From an uncultured bacterium (GTDB lineage: Bacteria; UBP6; UBA1177), in contig CAJOFY010000011.1 of assembly GCA_905233945.1 (NCBI GenBank), positions 1 to 37,105 on the forward strand: DNA of 37,105 nt. The letters are read 5' to 3'. The notes beneath the pieces were generated by a model. That model did not search any database, was not told the origin of the DNA, and saw only the letters and a list, made by a program, of their open reading frames with translations. Shown here piece after piece: positions 1 through 8,616 of the stretch (within the stretch, counting starts at the first letter, position 1; every line of letters starts with the position of its first letter). The translations under genes and the position numbers were made by a program.

Positions 1-44
1 AAAATTTCAGAAATGTTTCGGAGTATAAGAGAGTATTTCAAAAC

Positions 45-317
45 TTATTTTGAGAAAGTTCTGTTGAACTGGCGTGCAAGTCTTGCGACCTTTCTTGCAG
101 CGGTGTTTTTGTGAAGAACGCCTTTGCTTGCAGCTTTCTGGATTTCGCTTATTGCCGTATTAAGTTTTGCAACTGCATCTTCGCGGTTCTCAGCTGTCTC
201 AGCTGCTGCCTCGAAGTAGTGCGAGAAAGTTTTTACTCTTGATTTGATAGAACGGTTGTAAAGTCTTCTTTTTTCACTTGTTCTAATTCTTTTTTTTGCC
301 GATCTGTGGTGAGCCAA
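45..317 (-). CDS. rpsT: 30S ribosomal protein S20
   Basis: Small basic protein of the 30S subunit that binds 16S rRNA. The 90-residue product is rich in Lys and Arg, has the S20 N-terminal pattern MAHHRSAKKRIR and the conserved C-terminal HKNTAARKVARLARQFN stretch. I start it at the TTG at 317-315 rather than the ATG at 329: GGAGG lies five bases upstream of the TTG, and the protein then begins MAHH as S20 proteins do, whereas the ATG overlaps the ribosome site itself. E. coli rpsT also uses a UUG start. It has its own promoter between it and the receptor gene. No clear terminator is visible in the 44 bases left of the stop. Confidence 0.96.
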   Translation of the reverse strand: MAHHRSAKKRIRTSEKRRLYNRSIKSRVKTFSHYFEAAAETAENREDAVAKLNTAISEIQKAASKGVLHKNTAARKVARLARQFNRTFSK

Positions 318-366
318 ATTATCCTCCATTTATAAAATTAAGTCTCACGGAACCAAAAACCGCCGT

Positions 367-394
367 AATATATTCAGAAAAGTTCAAATGTCAA
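367..394 (-). promoter_or_regulatory. Promoter of rpsT
   Basis: Read on the minus strand: TTGACA (394-389), a 16-base spacer and TATATT (372-367), a near-consensus sigma-70-type promoter about 50 bases upstream of the rpsT start. It lies just downstream of the receptor stop codon, so rpsT can be transcribed independently of the upstream run. Confidence 0.75.
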
Positions 395-417
395 GTTTTA
401 GGCAGCTGTAAGTGCTG

Positions 418-2640
418 TTATATATTCAGTTTAAGCCCTATCCACGGCGTGATTCCGGCTGTTCCGTATTCGACCGAGTAAGCGTAGTCGTCGTTGTCGA
501 GCATATTTTCGATTTTTGCGAATATTGTCACATAGTTGTTGATTTTGTAAGAGACTGCGAAATTGAGAATGACAAAATCGTCGGCTGTAATGATGTAAGG
601 CGTTTTCGGGTAGTTGTAGACTTCGTCCTTGCGTTTGCCTACGTAGTTGAGTTCAAGCGAAATATTCAGCATTTTAGCATAGTTGTAATTCAAAACGGCA
701 TTAAATGAATGTTTAGGGCGCATGAGAGTCGGAGTTTTCGCCTTGTATTTTTCCCCTTTGTACTCGACAACTTTGTATTCCTGCATTTTGAAAATCCAGG
801 TGTAGGCGCTTCTGAGGCTCACTCCCCAGAAAGGTTTTGTGTGGAAAGCAACTTCGAGTCCGTGGTTTTCGATTCTGTAACGGTTTGAATATATTCCGCT
901 TTTGTCCAGATCAATGTTGTTGATTTTAAGTTCATAGAAATAAGCAGCCTCAAGCAGAATCTTTCTGTCTACAAAATACTGTTGTATTGCCCCGTCGAAT
1001 CCGTAAGCAGTTTCTGGTTTCAGCTCCTGATAAAGATTGGCATACCGGCTGAAGCGCTGGAAAAGGGTCGGGGTTTTAGTTCCGCGTGCGAACCTTGCCT
1101 TGAAACCGAGCTCAATCGGCGTTTCGTAAGCCGCACCGACAGAAAACGTGGGTTCTATATTCTTTTTTGTCTCGTTCGGAAGCGCTTCGTCAGTATTTTT
1201 GTCGAGGAGCGAAATCTGGTAAAAATTGGTCTGAAGACGTGCTCCGGCATTGAGTTCCAGTTTGTCGACAGGTTTGAAAATATTGAAAGCATAAACATCA
1301 AAATTTATGTCGGGATTGGGAACAAAATCCATGTTGAAATAGCGTCCGGCGGAATAGTCCTCATAGTCGGCAGTTCCCCATTCCGTGCTGAAATCAAGCC
1401 CTGCGACGAGTTCGTACCACTCAACCGGAATCACGCTGTTTTTCCAGTTTGCCGCAAAAGTCATCGAGCGGTAACGGCTTTTGAGATCACCCGCCATTTT
1501 GCCGGGATCTGCCGGATCCTTGTCGCCGAGCGAACTTAAAAGCATGGAAATGTCAAACTTCAAGTTCCATATTTTATTGAATAAATTTGATTCAGTTCCT
1601 GTTTTGAAAAGCAGGTATTCATTTCTTAAAAATCTGTTGGGGTCATCCATTCCGAGTCCGGGACCGTCGTCTATATCAGCTTTTCCGATGTTTCCGCGGA
1701 GTATCACTTCCCATGTATTGTCGCTGTTTATATCGACTCCGCCGCGGAAATAGAGCGAACCTTTGATTACAGAGTCGTTGTCCGGTGTTTTTGTGTATAG
1801 ATTTTCTTTCACATCCTTGTAGGAATCAGCCATCGATATCCCTTTCGTGTAGAAAAACGAGCCGCCGCCCGAGTAGTAGAACCGTTTTTTTGAGCCGCTT
1901 ACGTTTGCGCTCACATTTGCTGTATCGGGAATGTAGCGGCTGCTGCTCATGTCGAGGACTGCCGTAGACGCCGAAGCCGTGAATTTAGGTTTTCCCTTTC
2001 CCTTTTTTGTTCTGATGTCGAGAACTCCGGCAAGTGCGCCGCTTCCGTAAAGAACAGGCTGGGGCCCTTTCAGAAGTTCTATCCTGGCGATGTTTTCAGG
2101 ACTCATCGAAAGGTCTGCCGCGCCGTTGGGGCTGAGCGGGTTCCGCAGTTCGACTCCGTCAATCAGAACCAGAACGTCTGCGCTTCTGAAACCTCGGACG
2201 AACAAAAACTGTGACTGACCTGTTCTTCCGTCGCCGTTGACATATACTCCGGTCATTTCCTTGACTGCATCACCTGTCGTAACTGACTGTTTTTCTTCGA
2301 TTTCCTTGGCGTTGACCGATTCCTGTGCCGCAGTGCCGTCTGAGGATGTTTTTTTCTTGCGTGATCCTTTTACGACGATTTTGTTGTCGTCTGATTTTTT
2401 CGCCCGCGGAACGGATTCGGCGGACGTTTCTGATTGTTGTAGAGACGTGCCCTGGTACGTCTCTGTCTTTTGAGACGTTTCAGGAAACGTCTCTACGGAT
2501 TGATCGGTTTTTACGGATTGATCGGTTTTTACGGATTGATCGGTTGGTACGGATTCATCGGAAAAAACAGGAGATGTTGAAATCAGAAAAATAAATAGGA
2601 GTAAAAATCGGTTCTGCACGGCAGTCAGGCGTTTCTGCAC
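418..2640 (-). CDS. TonB-dependent outer-membrane receptor
   Basis: About 740 residues. A signal peptide (FLLLFIFLISTSPVFS) is followed by a low-complexity Ser/Thr/Glu/Gln linker, residues about 30-90. A plug domain follows, recognisable by KEIEEKQSVTTGDAVKEM, FLFVRGFRSADVLVLIDGV and ENIARIELLKGPQPVLYGSGA, and then a long region of alternating aromatic beta strands ending NMLDNDDYAYSVEYGTAG...LKLNI, as in BtuB/CirA-type receptors. It would bring a scarce ligand (siderophore, cobalamin or sugar) through the outer membrane using TonB energy; the ligand cannot be read from sequence. Both candidate starts are GTG: 2640, which overlaps pyrF by 16 bases, and 2619, just after the pyrF stop. It is the last gene of the amylase-pyrF-receptor run. 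The linker contains the palindromic element and tandem repeats listed separately. Confidence 0.92.
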   Translation of the reverse strand: MQKRLTAVQNRFLLLFIFLISTSPVFSDESVPTDQSVKTDQSVKTDQSVETFPETSQKTETYQGTSLQQSETSAESVPRAKKSDDNKIVVKGSRKKKTSSDGTAAQESVNAKEIEEKQSVTTGDAVKEMTGVYVNGDGRTGQSQFLFVRGFRSADVLVLIDGVELRNPLSPNGAADLSMSPENIARIELLKGPQPVLYGSGALAGVLDIRTKKGKGKPKFTASASTAVLDMSSSRYIPDTANVSANVSGSKKRFYYSGGGSFFYTKGISMADSYKDVKENLYTKTPDNDSVIKGSLYFRGGVDINSDNTWEVILRGNIGKADIDDGPGLGMDDPNRFLRNEYLLFKTGTESNLFNKIWNLKFDISMLLSSLGDKDPADPGKMAGDLKSRYRSMTFAANWKNSVIPVEWYELVAGLDFSTEWGTADYEDYSAGRYFNMDFVPNPDINFDVYAFNIFKPVDKLELNAGARLQTNFYQISLLDKNTDEALPNETKKNIEPTFSVGAAYETPIELGFKARFARGTKTPTLFQRFSRYANLYQELKPETAYGFDGAIQQYFVDRKILLEAAYFYELKINNIDLDKSGIYSNRYRIENHGLEVAFHTKPFWGVSLRSAYTWIFKMQEYKVVEYKGEKYKAKTPTLMRPKHSFNAVLNYNYAKMLNISLELNYVGKRKDEVYNYPKTPYIITADDFVILNFAVSYKINNYVTIFAKIENMLDNDDYAYSVEYGTAGITPWIGLKLNI
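2439..2496. repeat. 58-bp palindromic repeat element inside the receptor gene
   Basis: Outer arms GTAGAGACGT (2439-2448) and ACGTCTCTAC (2487-2496) are perfect reverse complements. Inside lie ACGTCTCT (2457-2464) pairing with the left arm, and GAGACGTTTC/GAAACGTCTC (2472-2481/2484-2493), a perfect 10-bp inverted repeat with a 2-bp spacer. The element is two adjacent hairpins with shared arms, kept in frame, encoding part of the receptor's low-complexity linker. Confidence 0.85.
2495..2566. repeat. 18-bp in-frame tandem repeat in the receptor linker
   Basis: Units of 18 bp starting ACGGATTGATCGG at 2495, 2513 and 2531, with a fourth degenerate unit at 2549. Each encodes a six-residue SVKTDQ-like unit. 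Being a multiple of three, copy-number change would lengthen or shorten the linker without breaking the frame. Confidence 0.9.
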
Positions 2641-3320
2641 TCTTCCAGAATTTTAAGAAAAGCCTCTCTGCGGTTTTCCGCAGCCGTGATCGGGCGTCCG
2701 ATTACAAGGAAATCAGCCCCTTTGCGGAGAGCTTCCGCCGGAGTCGCGATGCGTTTCTGATCGTTCACAGCTGCAAATGCGGGACGGATCCCGGGAGTGA
2801 GGATTTTGAAATCCTTGCCGCAGGTTTCGCGGATAAGTTCGATTTCAAGCGGACTTGCGACTACTCCGTCCATTCCCGAATCCTTGGCTAATTTCGCGAG
2901 TTTTGCAATCTGCTCGGGTATAGAGCGGTCGAAGCCGACTTCGCGGATGTTCTCTTCACCGAGACTTGTTAAAATCGTTACAGCAAGCACGAGAGGCGGA
3001 TTTGTGAGTTTATCCATTTCGCTTCTCACTGCTTCCATCATTTTTCTTCCGCCCGAAGCGTGAACGTTGAAGATCTTGACTCCAAGCTCAGCCGCCGCGA
3101 CACCTGCTTTTGCGACAGTGTTCGGAATATCGTGGTATTTGAGATCAAGAAAGACATCTTCGCCCATGCCGACGATTTCACGGACAAGCTCGGGGCCGGT
3201 GGATGTGAAAAGCTGCTTACCGATTTTGAAGCATGCGCCAAGCCCTTTCAGATCGCCGACTATTTCAAGAGCCTTTTCTTTAGTTTCGACATCAAGTGCG
3301 ACAAAAATTTTCGATTTCAT
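2625..3320 (-). CDS. pyrF: Orotidine 5'-phosphate decarboxylase
   Basis: Last step of de novo UMP synthesis: decarboxylates orotidine monophosphate to UMP in the cytoplasm. The 231-residue length is normal for the short bacterial type. The catalytic D-x-K-x-x-D cluster is seen in FLDLKYHDIPNTV, and the phosphate-binding end has ILTPGIRP and GADFLVIGRPIT. GAGGG precedes the ATG, which lies 14 bases after the amylase stop; the receptor gene begins at its 3' end. So pyrF sits in the middle of an otherwise envelope-related run, and no other pyrimidine gene is visible in the window. Confidence 0.97.
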   Translation of the reverse strand: MKSKIFVALDVETKEKALEIVGDLKGLGACFKIGKQLFTSTGPELVREIVGMGEDVFLDLKYHDIPNTVAKAGVAAAELGVKIFNVHASGGRKMMEAVRSEMDKLTNPPLVLAVTILTSLGEENIREVGFDRSIPEQIAKLAKLAKDSGMDGVVASPLEIELIRETCGKDFKILTPGIRPAFAAVNDQKRIATPAEALRKGADFLVIGRPITAAENRREAFLKILEECRNA

Positions 3321-3334
3321 TTTTCCCTCAAAAA

Positions 3335-6300
3335 CTAATTTCCGATGACCAAGCTGCCGTTTGCGGGAACGGTAACGCTTCCGCCGGAATAGTTGGTTGT
3401 ATCTGTCTCGTCATAAGACTTGAAAGTTCCACTTTCGCCGCAGTCAACTGTTGCTGCTGAAGAGCCTTTGTTGATTCCGACGATTACAGTGTCGTCACCG
3501 TATCTGTCTTTGCACTTGATAATATCTCCGTTTTCACATTTAACTTTGTAAACCCAAAGATTGTCTGTCGGATTGCCGCAGTTGTAGCGTGTTCCGTATC
3601 TCAAAGCAGGATGTTCCTTTCTGAATTTGCCGAGTCTCTGAACATGTTTCAGAGCATCTTTTTCATTGTTTGTAAGACTGTCAAACTTCATAACTGCGCG
3701 TCTTCCGCCGTCACGACCGCCTGATGATTCGCCTGTCATTCCAATGTCGTCTCCCTGATAGAGCATCGGGATGTTGATCGGGGAAGTGAAAAGGAAAGTC
3801 TGCGCATGTTTAAGAATTGTGTAATCGTTTTTGCACAGTGTCAGAGCTCTGTCCTGATCGTGGTTGCCGAAGAAGTTGCCCATTACAGCACCTGAAAATC
3901 CGCCTGTTCCGCCTTGTGTGGATTTTGGATACAGGTAAGCTGTATCTGTAACATCACCGCCGACATCGTTCATAACTCTATTTGCAAGAGTTGAATATTT
4001 TTTAACCTGATTCGAATCGCAGTCATTAGCACTAGCATTTTCAGAGGTTACTAACATGTTACACTTGATTGCATAATAAAGGGAATCGTTTACCTGGCCC
4101 TGAACCATAGAAGCGCGGGTGTGGTAACGCGCCCAGCCACCAAGAGATTCACCGACCATGTAGAAAACTTCGGCTTCATCAGGCAGATCGTGGTTTTCAA
4201 CTGTGGTTTCGATTTTTGCTTTGATAGCCGAGCGGAGTTCGATTGTGAAAATGTCATCCATGTGTTTCAGAGCATCGGCGCGGAAACCGTCAAGGTTGAA
4301 ATTCTGAATAAGCCAGATTGCGTGCGCGATGACAGTTTTTCTCGCTTCCGCGTTGTTGTAGTTGAAATCCGGCATATACGGTGTAAACCAGCAGTCGATT
4401 CTGTGAGAATCCCAGTTGCCGTCGCACGGGTTGTAGTTGTAGAACCAGGCGTCATTTTTGTGCTGCTGATAAAGCGGAGCATCAATATAAACATGGTTTG
4501 CGGCGAAATCTGGAACAACTCTGATTCCCTGCTTGTGTGCTTCTTCGACCAGTTCACGGAGCTCATCTGCTGTTCCGAAAGCTGTGTCAACGCCTTCGTT
4601 GTCAAATTCGTAGTCGTTATCGAAACTGTAACCGGTTGCAAGCGGATGATATGCATGGTAACTGGTAAAATAGTCATTGCTTTGACCCGATGCTGTGCCG
4701 CCTTTGCTTTCATAGTGCGGATTGAGAACCGGCGTGCTTATCCAAAGCGCATTTACTCCCATGTCTTTGAAGTAACCGTCTTTAAGTTTTTTGATTATTC
4801 CGCGGAAATCGCCGCCTTTCCACTGTTCAAGATCCTGCGTTACATGAGGGAATTCACTTGCCGGAACATTGTTTGTTGAATCGCCGTCAAGGAAACGGTC
4901 GGTCATAATCTGATAGACAAACGCGTCACGCCATCCGAAATCTGCGAAATCAACACCTTCGCCGATCCAGAGCGGAACGAAGAAAGGCTCGATTTTGTTG
5001 CCGTCTGTGTCAACAAGTCTGAAAAGCCAGCTGTATTTGTTTGGTTCAAGATCTGTTTTCGAGATTGTGAATTTGTGTGTCGTTGAGTCGTAGCTGTAAT
5101 CTGTTGCGGCAACAGGTTTGCCGTTCAAAGTGATTGTTGATTTCGTAAAGTCAACAGGCGGGCATGCAAGAGTGAAAGTGTATGAATTTGCCGTTTTCGA
5201 GTGACTTTCAAGAGTGCAGGTGGTGAGCTGAGCTTCAATTGTCGCCTTGCCGGGATAGTTCGTTTCCGATGTGATGAATCTCGGACCTGGAGTGTCATCG
5301 TTTGTTGGGCCTTTACCTTTATCGCCGTACCACCAGGTAGTACCGCCGTCAAGCGAAAATCTGAAAATATAAATATAGTCGCCGGCTTCTTCATTCTGCG
5401 GGAACGGAATCATGTATTCGTGGTTCTGGTTGCCATCGGCACAGTCGTAACCGTTGTTGAAATTCGCATCGACCCATTTCCAGGTTGAAGCCTTTATCGG
5501 GTATTCTGCACTGCCGGTGCCCATCTTGTAACCTAACTGAGCTTTCCAGCTGCTCTGCTGCGGATGGCTTGTAAGCGGGCAGCCGGTTATTCCTTCAAGA
5601 TAAATTCTGCCGTAAATCATGTATGGATCGTTTTCCGGATATGTTGGGTCGTAATACGGAATGTTGAAAGGCCACTGAACACCGACCCAGCCTGGGTGCT
5701 GTGATGTTATTTCTACACATTTGCCGTCTTTGTCATAATATTCGTGCGGGCAGTTGCAGACTGCATTTCCGCCTTCAACAGTGCATACACCGCCGTTTCC
5801 GCAGTTTACGCTTTTGCAGACATCTTCAGCACATTTGTGTTCCGCAAGGTCGCAGACTTCGTCGCTGTGGCAGTCGGTGTCAATGTTGCAGTTCGGATAT
5901 TCGACAATGCAGTCTCCGCTTTTACGCTCGCATGTTTCCCATTCTTTGCATGCATCATCTGTGCATTTATCCTCAAGGCAGGTTTTGTCATCTTCGTCAA
6001 AGAAGTATCCTTCAGGGCAGTTGCATGTTTTTGCTCCGCTTTTAAGTGCGCACTGGCCAACACCGCAGTTCAGATCGCATACGCCGCACGGTTTTGAGCT
6101 GTCGCCGCCTTCGTTTGCATAGCCGTTTTGACAGCTGCATGTTTCAGTATCGCCGGCCTTAACGCAGTTGCCGCCTTCACCGCAGTCAAGGGTGCACTGA
6201 GGTTCCGGCTGTTGCTCTATACAGTTGCCGTTTTCATCTTTAACGTAGCCGGGATAACATTCGCAGTACTGGTTTCCGCTGCCGTCAAAGTTGCAGTATG

Positions 6301-6898
6301 AGTTGTTGCTGCATTCAAGCGTGCATTTTGCAGGATCGGCAATGCAGGTCGGGATTTCGTTGGCAACAGTTGGGATGTAGTCTTCGCTGCATTCACAGTA
6401 TATATCGCCTGTCTGGTAGTCGCTTCCGCTGCCGTAACCGCTTCCGTAGCCTGCTCCAACTTTGCAGACGCCGTGACCTCCGCAGTCTATCCCTTTGCAT
6501 CTAAGATCTTCGCAGTAAAAAGTATCGGTGTTGCATTCTTCATTGCTTTTGCAGTCCGAATTGTCGCAGCATCTGCCAGGTTTTGTATGACATTCGCCGT
6601 TTATGAATTCCGCGCATTCTCCGCACCGCGGGTCAGTGTTGTCGTTGTCATTGCCGTTACCGTTCGGATCGGTGTCGGTGTCATCGTAGCACTCCGGATT
6701 TCCTTCATCAAAGACACATTCGAGAGTGCCGCTCGGGACATAGCATGTATCGCACTGACACACTGCTCTGCCGCTTGAAGCGTCGCAGATGCCGTGATCG
6801 CTGCATGTTACGCCGTCACACGGAGAAGATTTTTTCGATTTGCTGCACGCAACAGCAAAAACCATGAGAAAAACTAAAAGCAAAGCTAATTTTTTCAT
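3335..6898 (-). CDS. Surface lipoprotein: EGF-like repeats plus GH13 alpha-amylase
   Basis: 1187 residues from the ATG at 6898, chosen because GGAGG sits just before it; an in-frame ATG 15 bases upstream lacks this. Signal peptide with lipobox AVAC, lipid-modified Cys18. Residues about 25-400 are cysteine-rich: I count six EGF-like modules (pattern C-x-C-x-x-G-x-C...C-x-C) and two short C-x4-DC-x-S-x-E-x-C modules, with a Gly/Tyr-Ser stretch inside one. Residues about 400-650 look like carbohydrate-binding or Ig-like beta domains. A GH13 catalytic domain follows with all four conserved regions: VVPDFAANH (about 799), DGFRADALKHM (nucleophile Asp, about 874), MVGES (acid/base Glu, about 916) and FFGNHDQDR (about 1012). 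It should hydrolyse alpha-1,4-glucans at the cell surface. It has its own promoter and heads the pyrF/receptor run. Confidence 0.93.
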   Translation of the reverse strand: MKKLALLLVFLMVFAVACSKSKKSSPCDGVTCSDHGICDASSGRAVCQCDTCYVPSGTLECVFDEGNPECYDDTDTDPNGNGNDNDNTDPRCGECAEFINGECHTKPGRCCDNSDCKSNEECNTDTFYCEDLRCKGIDCGGHGVCKVGAGYGSGYGSGSDYQTGDIYCECSEDYIPTVANEIPTCIADPAKCTLECSNNSYCNFDGSGNQYCECYPGYVKDENGNCIEQQPEPQCTLDCGEGGNCVKAGDTETCSCQNGYANEGGDSSKPCGVCDLNCGVGQCALKSGAKTCNCPEGYFFDEDDKTCLEDKCTDDACKEWETCERKSGDCIVEYPNCNIDTDCHSDEVCDLAEHKCAEDVCKSVNCGNGGVCTVEGGNAVCNCPHEYYDKDGKCVEITSQHPGWVGVQWPFNIPYYDPTYPENDPYMIYGRIYLEGITGCPLTSHPQQSSWKAQLGYKMGTGSAEYPIKASTWKWVDANFNNGYDCADGNQNHEYMIPFPQNEEAGDYIYIFRFSLDGGTTWWYGDKGKGPTNDDTPGPRFITSETNYPGKATIEAQLTTCTLESHSKTANSYTFTLACPPVDFTKSTITLNGKPVAATDYSYDSTTHKFTISKTDLEPNKYSWLFRLVDTDGNKIEPFFVPLWIGEGVDFADFGWRDAFVYQIMTDRFLDGDSTNNVPASEFPHVTQDLEQWKGGDFRGIIKKLKDGYFKDMGVNALWISTPVLNPHYESKGGTASGQSNDYFTSYHAYHPLATGYSFDNDYEFDNEGVDTAFGTADELRELVEEAHKQGIRVVPDFAANHVYIDAPLYQQHKNDAWFYNYNPCDGNWDSHRIDCWFTPYMPDFNYNNAEARKTVIAHAIWLIQNFNLDGFRADALKHMDDIFTIELRSAIKAKIETTVENHDLPDEAEVFYMVGESLGGWARYHTRASMVQGQVNDSLYYAIKCNMLVTSENASANDCDSNQVKKYSTLANRVMNDVGGDVTDTAYLYPKSTQGGTGGFSGAVMGNFFGNHDQDRALTLCKNDYTILKHAQTFLFTSPINIPMLYQGDDIGMTGESSGGRDGGRRAVMKFDSLTNNEKDALKHVQRLGKFRKEHPALRYGTRYNCGNPTDNLWVYKVKCENGDIIKCKDRYGDDTVIVGINKGSSAATVDCGESGTFKSYDETDTTNYSGGSVTVPANGSLVIGN

Positions 6899-6924
6899 TT
6901 TTTCCTCCAACATAAAAACAAAGT

Positions 6925-6952
6925 ATTATACGGAAAAAGCGGAAAATGGCAA
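6925..6952 (-). promoter_or_regulatory. Promoter of the amylase-pyrF-receptor run
   Basis: Read on the minus strand: TTGCCA (6952-6947), a 16-base spacer, then a perfect TATAAT (6930-6925), about 27 bases before the amylase ATG and its GGAGG ribosome site. Confidence 0.7.
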
Positions 6953-7029
6953 AAAAATCACTTTTTATGGCCGTGATTCAGTTCGGTTTTAAGCCGGAGC
7001 AGAGAGACCGGGCCTTCGTTCAGAAGAGT

Positions 7030-8616
7030 TCACTTCTTCAGCACCCTTGTTGCGTTAAGAACCGCTATTACGGCAACTCCGACATCGCCGAAGACCGCTT
7101 CCCACATTCCGGCTATCCCCAGAGCTCCGAGAACAAGGAGAACTCCTTTTATTCCGAGGGCTAGTGTGATATTCTGGATTACAATGCTTTTTGTCGCTTT
7201 GGCAACATCTATGGCTTCGAGAAGTTTCGAGGGCTCATCTGTCATCAGGACGACATCTGCCGCTTCTATTGCAGCGTCGGAGCCTAGACCTCCCATGGCG
7301 ATACCGACATCAGCTCTGGCTAAAACAGGTGCGTCGTTTATTCCGTCGCCGACAAAGGCGAGTTTTCCAGTTCCATTGCTATTTTTTTCTAAAATCTCGA
7401 TTTTTTCGACTTTTTCTCCTGGAAGAAGCTGCGCATAGTATTCATCTATTTTCAGTTTTTCTGCTACGGTCTGCGCGATTTTTTCGTCATCACCCGTGAG
7501 CATGGCAATCTTTTTCACGCCGAGTTCTTTAAGGCCTGAAACCGCTTTGAAACTGTCTTCCTTGATTTCATCGCTTATCAGAATGCAGCCGGCATAGCGT
7601 CCATCCGTTGCGACATAGACTTTTGTTCCCGTTTCGTCACACGGCTGAAAAGCGATATTTTCATCTTTCATAAGTTCTGAGTTCCCGGCGAGGACTTTTT
7701 CACCGCCAAATACCGCGCTTATGCCGCGCCCCGGGATTTCAACATGACTTGAAACAAGGCCGTTTCCGATTTCTTTTCCGTAAGCAGCGGAAATTGATTT
7801 CGCGATAGGATGATTGGAAAAATATTCCGCCGCCGAGGCGTATTCAAGCACTTTTTCTTTGGTAAAACCTTCAGCCGGAATGATTTCCGTGACATTGAAA
7901 ACTCCTTTTGTGAGGGTTCCCGTTTTATCGAAAACGACGGTTTTGAGATTGTCTAGCGCCTCGAGATAGTTGCTTCCTTTCACAAGTACGCCGTGTTTTG
8001 AAGCGGCTCCGATACCTCCGAAAAATGTGAGCGGAATAGAAAGGACAAGCGCACAGGGGCATGATACTACAAGGAAAACAAATCCTCTGTGGATCCAGTC
8101 GGTCCATTCACCTCCAAGAAGAAGGGGAGGAAGCACAGCCAAGAGCGCGGCAAGAATGACGACTACGGGGGTGTAGTATCCGGCGAATTTTGTTATGAAA
8201 TTTTCTGTTTTCGCTTTTCTTTCCGAAGCGTTTTCTACAAGCTCTATGATTTTGGAAACTGTTGATTCTCCGTAATTTTTAGTCGTTCTGATTGTCAGAG
8301 TTCCGCTCTGGTTTACGCATCCCGAGAGGACTTCGTCGCCTTCACGGACACTTTTCGGAACCGATTCACCGGTCAGAGCCTTCGTGTCGAGCATAGAGTT
8401 CCCTTCGAGCACGATGCCGTCGAGAGGAATCTTTTCGCCCGGTTTCACGATAATTGTCTCTCCTAAAGCGACATTTTCGGGAGAAACAGTCTCAGAAACG
8501 CCGTCTCGCAGCACTGTGGCGTGGTCGGGACGGATATCCATAAGGTCGGAAATCGATTCTTTTGAGTGCTCCACTGCGAGCGACTGGAAGAATTCTCCTA
8601 TCTGGTAAAAAAGCAT
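7030..8616 (-). CDS. P1B-type heavy-metal ATPase, catalytic part (downstream piece of a split gene)
   Basis: Encodes everything from the third membrane region to the C-terminus of a Zn/Cd/Pb-exporting ATPase: the dephosphorylation motif LTGESVP, the CPC metal-binding membrane helix (SCPCALVLSIP), the phosphorylated DKTGTLTKG, the HP motif (SNHPIAKS) and the hinge GDGINDAPVLA. It lacks the N-terminal metal-binding region and first helices, which are encoded in another frame at 8598-8951. The two frames overlap by 19 bases at a point that in intact relatives reads continuously from GEYP through several residues to MLFYQIGE. The ATG at 8616 has only a weak GGTG ribosome-like sequence. It is therefore either a frameshifted gene or a two-piece pump made by translational coupling or slippage; see findings. 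A sequencing error cannot be excluded. Confidence 0.85.
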   Translation of the reverse strand: MLFYQIGEFFQSLAVEHSKESISDLMDIRPDHATVLRDGVSETVSPENVALGETIIVKPGEKIPLDGIVLEGNSMLDTKALTGESVPKSVREGDEVLSGCVNQSGTLTIRTTKNYGESTVSKIIELVENASERKAKTENFITKFAGYYTPVVVILAALLAVLPPLLLGGEWTDWIHRGFVFLVVSCPCALVLSIPLTFFGGIGAASKHGVLVKGSNYLEALDNLKTVVFDKTGTLTKGVFNVTEIIPAEGFTKEKVLEYASAAEYFSNHPIAKSISAAYGKEIGNGLVSSHVEIPGRGISAVFGGEKVLAGNSELMKDENIAFQPCDETGTKVYVATDGRYAGCILISDEIKEDSFKAVSGLKELGVKKIAMLTGDDEKIAQTVAEKLKIDEYYAQLLPGEKVEKIEILEKNSNGTGKLAFVGDGINDAPVLARADVGIAMGGLGSDAAIEAADVVLMTDEPSKLLEAIDVAKATKSIVIQNITLALGIKGVLLVLGALGIAGMWEAVFGDVGVAVIAVLNATRVLKK

